Shown here: positions 62,378-64,000 of the stretch, piece by piece
Layout of the letters: each line of letters begins with the position of its first letter
Numbering within the stretch: position 1 is the stretch's first letter
Notes under the pieces: generated by a model
Told to the model about the DNA's origin: nothing
Seen by the model: only the letters and a program-made list of their open reading frames with translations
The model's database searches: none
Assembly: GCF_001431725.1 (NCBI RefSeq)
Contig: NZ_CP013106.1
Location: 4,526,001 to 4,590,000, forward strand
DNA length: 64,000 nucleotides
Source: Halomonas huangheensis
GTDB lineage: Bacteria; Pseudomonadota; Gammaproteobacteria; Pseudomonadales; Halomonadaceae
Direction of reading: 5' to 3'
Position numbers and translations under genes: made by a program

Positions 62378-62638
62378 ATGATGATCAGCGCAGAACTGGG
62401 CAAATCATTGGAAGCCTATATCCAGCAGTTGGTAGAAACAGGCCGCTATGGCTCGAAAAGCGAGGTGCTGCGCGAAGGGATCAGGTTGGTTCAGGACAGA
62501 GAAGCACGCCTTGCTGCTCTTGATGCGTCCATTGCTCGAGGGCTCACTGATATCGAGGACGGCCGTGTCGCCCCTGCGGATGACGTGTTCAAGCGCCTGG
62601 AAGACAAATATCGAACGATGGCCAAAAAGCCTCAATGA
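62378..62638 (+). CDS. parD: ParD-family antitoxin
   Basis: An 86-residue ribbon-helix-helix antitoxin of the ParD/CopG type: AELGKSLEAYIQQLVETGRYGSKSEVLREGIRLVQDREARL (in pieces, about residues 5-45), with a flexible C-terminal toxin-binding tail. It overlaps parE by 4 bp. MMIS gives two adjacent starts; AACACATG lies at the start. Upstream direct repeats TTGATAATAGTTGATAAG may be its autoregulatory site. Confidence 0.92.
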   Translation: MMISAELGKSLEAYIQQLVETGRYGSKSEVLREGIRLVQDREARLAALDASIARGLTDIEDGRVAPADDVFKRLEDKYRTMAKKPQ

Positions 62639-62931
62639 TTGCCTACCTCACTGCCGAGGCAGAAAGCGATCTGGAACAGCTCGGTGACTACATCGCACAA
62701 GACAACCCAAGTCGAGCATTGTCGTTCGTGCTCGAGTTACACGACAAGTGCCTGAGCCTGGCGGATGCCCCTCTCGGATTTCCCCTGGTGGCACGCTTTG
62801 AGCACCATGGTATCCGCCGCCGACCACACGGCAACTACTTGATTTTCTATCGCATCGACGCTGAACGAGTGAATGTCGTCCATATACTCCATGGCTCTAT
62901 GGAGTATACCCACCTGCTCTTCGAGGAATAG
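62635..62931 (+). CDS. parE: ParE/RelE-superfamily toxin
   Basis: A 98-residue toxin, starting MIAYLTAEAESDLEQLGDYIAQDNPSRALSFVLELHDKCLSLADAPLGFPLVARFEHHGIRRRPHGNYLIFYRID (in pieces), typical of ParE (gyrase-poisoning). It ends VVHILHGSMEYTHLLFEE. It is coupled to the antitoxin gene and inserted between fliA and ahpC. Confidence 0.93.
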   Translation: MIAYLTAEAESDLEQLGDYIAQDNPSRALSFVLELHDKCLSLADAPLGFPLVARFEHHGIRRRPHGNYLIFYRIDAERVNVVHILHGSMEYTHLLFEE

Positions 62932-63122
62932 CTAGCGCTCCCGCCGCTCAGCGCCACATGACAGCCGTTTCGAGGCGATAAATAGCGAAACATTATCATG
63001 GCAATGATCTCATTCAATTTATTCTATAAGACCAAGGTCGTTATGCTGGCTCCCGTCTTCGCAACACACCATTCATTGGCCAGTGTTTTCACTGCACGGC
63101 TACACAACGTATGGAGATGGGA

Positions 63123-63686
63123 ATGTCCCTGATCAACACTGAAGTCAAACCGTTCAACGCTACTGCTTTCCACAACGGCGAATTCGTCGATGTCACTGAA
63201 GAAAGCCTCAAGGGCAAGTGGAACATCTTCTTCTTCTACCCGGCCGACTTCACTTTTGTCTGCCCCACCGAACTGGGTGACCTGGCCGACAACTACGCAG
63301 AATTCCAGAAGCTGGGCGTCGAGATCTATAGCGTCTCCACCGACACCCACTTCACTCACAAGGCATGGCACGACAGCTCCGAGACCATCGGCAAGCTGCA
63401 GTACCCGATGCTGGCAGACCCGACTCTGCAGATCTCACGCAACTTCGAAGTCCTGATCGAAGACGCTGGCCTTGCCGAGCGCGGCACCTTCGTCATCGAC
63501 CCGGAAGGCAAGATCCAGATCGTCGAGATCAACGCTGGCAACATCGGCCGTAACGCCGAAGAGCTGCTGCGCAAGGTCAAGGCTGCCCAGTATGTCGCGG
63601 CCAACCCGAACGAAGTGTGCCCGGCCAAGTGGAAGGAAGGCGAAGAAACGCTGGCGCCGTCTTTGGATCTAGTCGGCAAGATCTAA
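63123..63686 (+). CDS. ahpC: Alkyl hydroperoxide reductase peroxiredoxin AhpC
   Basis: A 187-residue typical 2-Cys peroxiredoxin, the same length as E. coli AhpC. The start at 63123 follows GGAG and gives [16 protein letters not shown]. Peroxidatic Cys47 is in DFTFVCPTE and resolving Cys near 166 in NEVCPAKW. GGxG- and YF-type features are partly seen (C-terminal [13 protein letters not shown]). It reduces peroxides with AhpF, whose gene probably starts at 63990. Confidence 0.97.
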   Translation: MSLINTEVKPFNATAFHNGEFVDVTEESLKGKWNIFFFYPADFTFVCPTELGDLADNYAEFQKLGVEIYSVSTDTHFTHKAWHDSSETIGKLQYPMLADPTLQISRNFEVLIEDAGLAERGTFVIDPEGKIQIVEINAGNIGRNAEELLRKVKAAQYVAANPNEVCPAKWKEGEETLAPSLDLVGKI

Positions 63687-63989
63687 GTAAGGGACGTCTG
63701 AATAACTGCCTGCGCAGGCGAATCACGGCGTCGCGTGGTGCTCTCAATCCTCACATATTAATCATATGCTGCGGTTGATGCGCTCCAGACTCCTTGTGTT
63801 TCATCCTGCTCGGCGACGTTTTCAGAACGCCCCAGCACTGACTAAATGACTGGTTTTCCCCATCGCGGCGGGCTCCTGCCGCGATGGGGCCACTGAATTT
63901 CCCGCATCCGTGCCTCTCCTGTTTCACGCCACTATTCATGGCGCGGGGGACACGTGCGCCCACTACCCCATTCAAGGATTGACGCCGTC
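63687..63989. other. ahpC-ahpF gap with hairpins
   Basis: A 303-bp gap without a gene. It contains a short palindrome GCCTGCGCAGGC near 63702-63713 and a strong hairpin at 63858-63889. The second gene of the pair follows with AAGGA at about 63974. Confidence 0.6.
63858..63889. terminator. Strong hairpin between ahpC and ahpF
   Basis: A perfect 12-bp stem (CCCCATCGCGGC / GCCGCGATGGGG) has an 8-nt loop and TTTT on its left flank. It may attenuate transcription from ahpC into ahpF, keeping peroxiredoxin in excess. Confidence 0.65.
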
Positions 63990-64000
63990 ATGCTCGACGA
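63990..64000 (+). CDS. ahpF: Probable AhpF (NADH:peroxiredoxin reductase) start, partial
   Basis: Only ATGCTCGACGA (Met-Leu-Asp-Asp/Glu) is inside the window, behind AAGGA at about 63974. AhpF proteins commonly begin MLD and follow ahpC, so this is the likely gene, but three codons cannot prove it. Confidence 0.45.

Noticed and set aside
62982..63027. Possible OxyR site or FlhDC half-box (AAATAGCG) upstream of ahpC
   Set aside because: Only scattered tetranucleotide matches (ATAG, TTAT, CAAT) fit the OxyR spacing and the inner bases do not match. The AAATAGCG has no partner half-box, and ahpC is not a flagellar gene.

Overview
The window reads as a chromosomal segment of a motile, GC-rich gammaproteobacterium. 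It is most like the Halomonadaceae (Halomonas and relatives). This is an inference from enteric-type flagellar control (FlhDC, FliA, FlgM, FlhE, CheZ) combined with marine-type neighbours (TRAP transporter, PhnCD-like transporter). There is no rRNA or other taxonomic marker to confirm it.

Layout. 1-1524 (-): end of a phosphonate-type ABC transporter (ATPase, binding protein). 1707-2315 (+): histidine phosphatase. 2750-14776: basal-body and export genes, with fliE (-) diverging from fliFGHIJK and fliLMNOPQR (+). 15108-18911: a small unknown gene, an arsenic operon arsR-C-H-B (-) and a Cys-rich lipoprotein gene. 18965-29593 (-): flgBCDEFGHIJ and flgKL. 29840-31375 (+): flgA and flgMN. 31372-38319 (-): a catabolic island with a TRAP transporter (dctPQM), an SDR oxidoreductase, a 3-hydroxyacyl-CoA-dehydrogenase-type enzyme, a beta-keto-acid cleavage enzyme and a LacI regulator. 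38844-40577 (-): a degenerate GGDEF-EAL protein. 40934-46357: flagellin fliC (-), then fliDST, a second fliK-like gene and a FlhB C-terminal-domain paralogue (+). 46648-57562 (+): flhDC, motAB, cheAW, an MCP, cheR, cheB, cheY, cheZ. 57790-62250 (+): flhBAE-fliA. 62378-62931 (+): a ParDE toxin-antitoxin pair. 63123 to the end (+): ahpC and the first bases of a probable ahpF.

Nearly every structural, export, motor and core chemotaxis gene of one flagellum is here, so the regulatory circuit can be read from the DNA. FlhDC is encoded behind a long AT-rich promoter region holding a perfect FNR-type palindrome. Candidate FlhD4C2 boxes lie at fliE/fliF, flgB/flgA and flhB. FliA (sigma-28) promoters with the exact 11-bp spacer precede flgK, flgM, fliC, fliD, motA and cheB. 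The motA promoter lies inside the longest possible motA reading frame and so corrects its start.

Two non-flagellar blocks (arsenic resistance and the TRAP/beta-keto-acid pathway) interrupt the flagellar supercluster. The most unusual genome-level signal is the abundance of short tandem arrays (about 7-21 bp units). They lie between genes, in protein linkers, and in several cases start exactly over a gene's last codons and stop codon.
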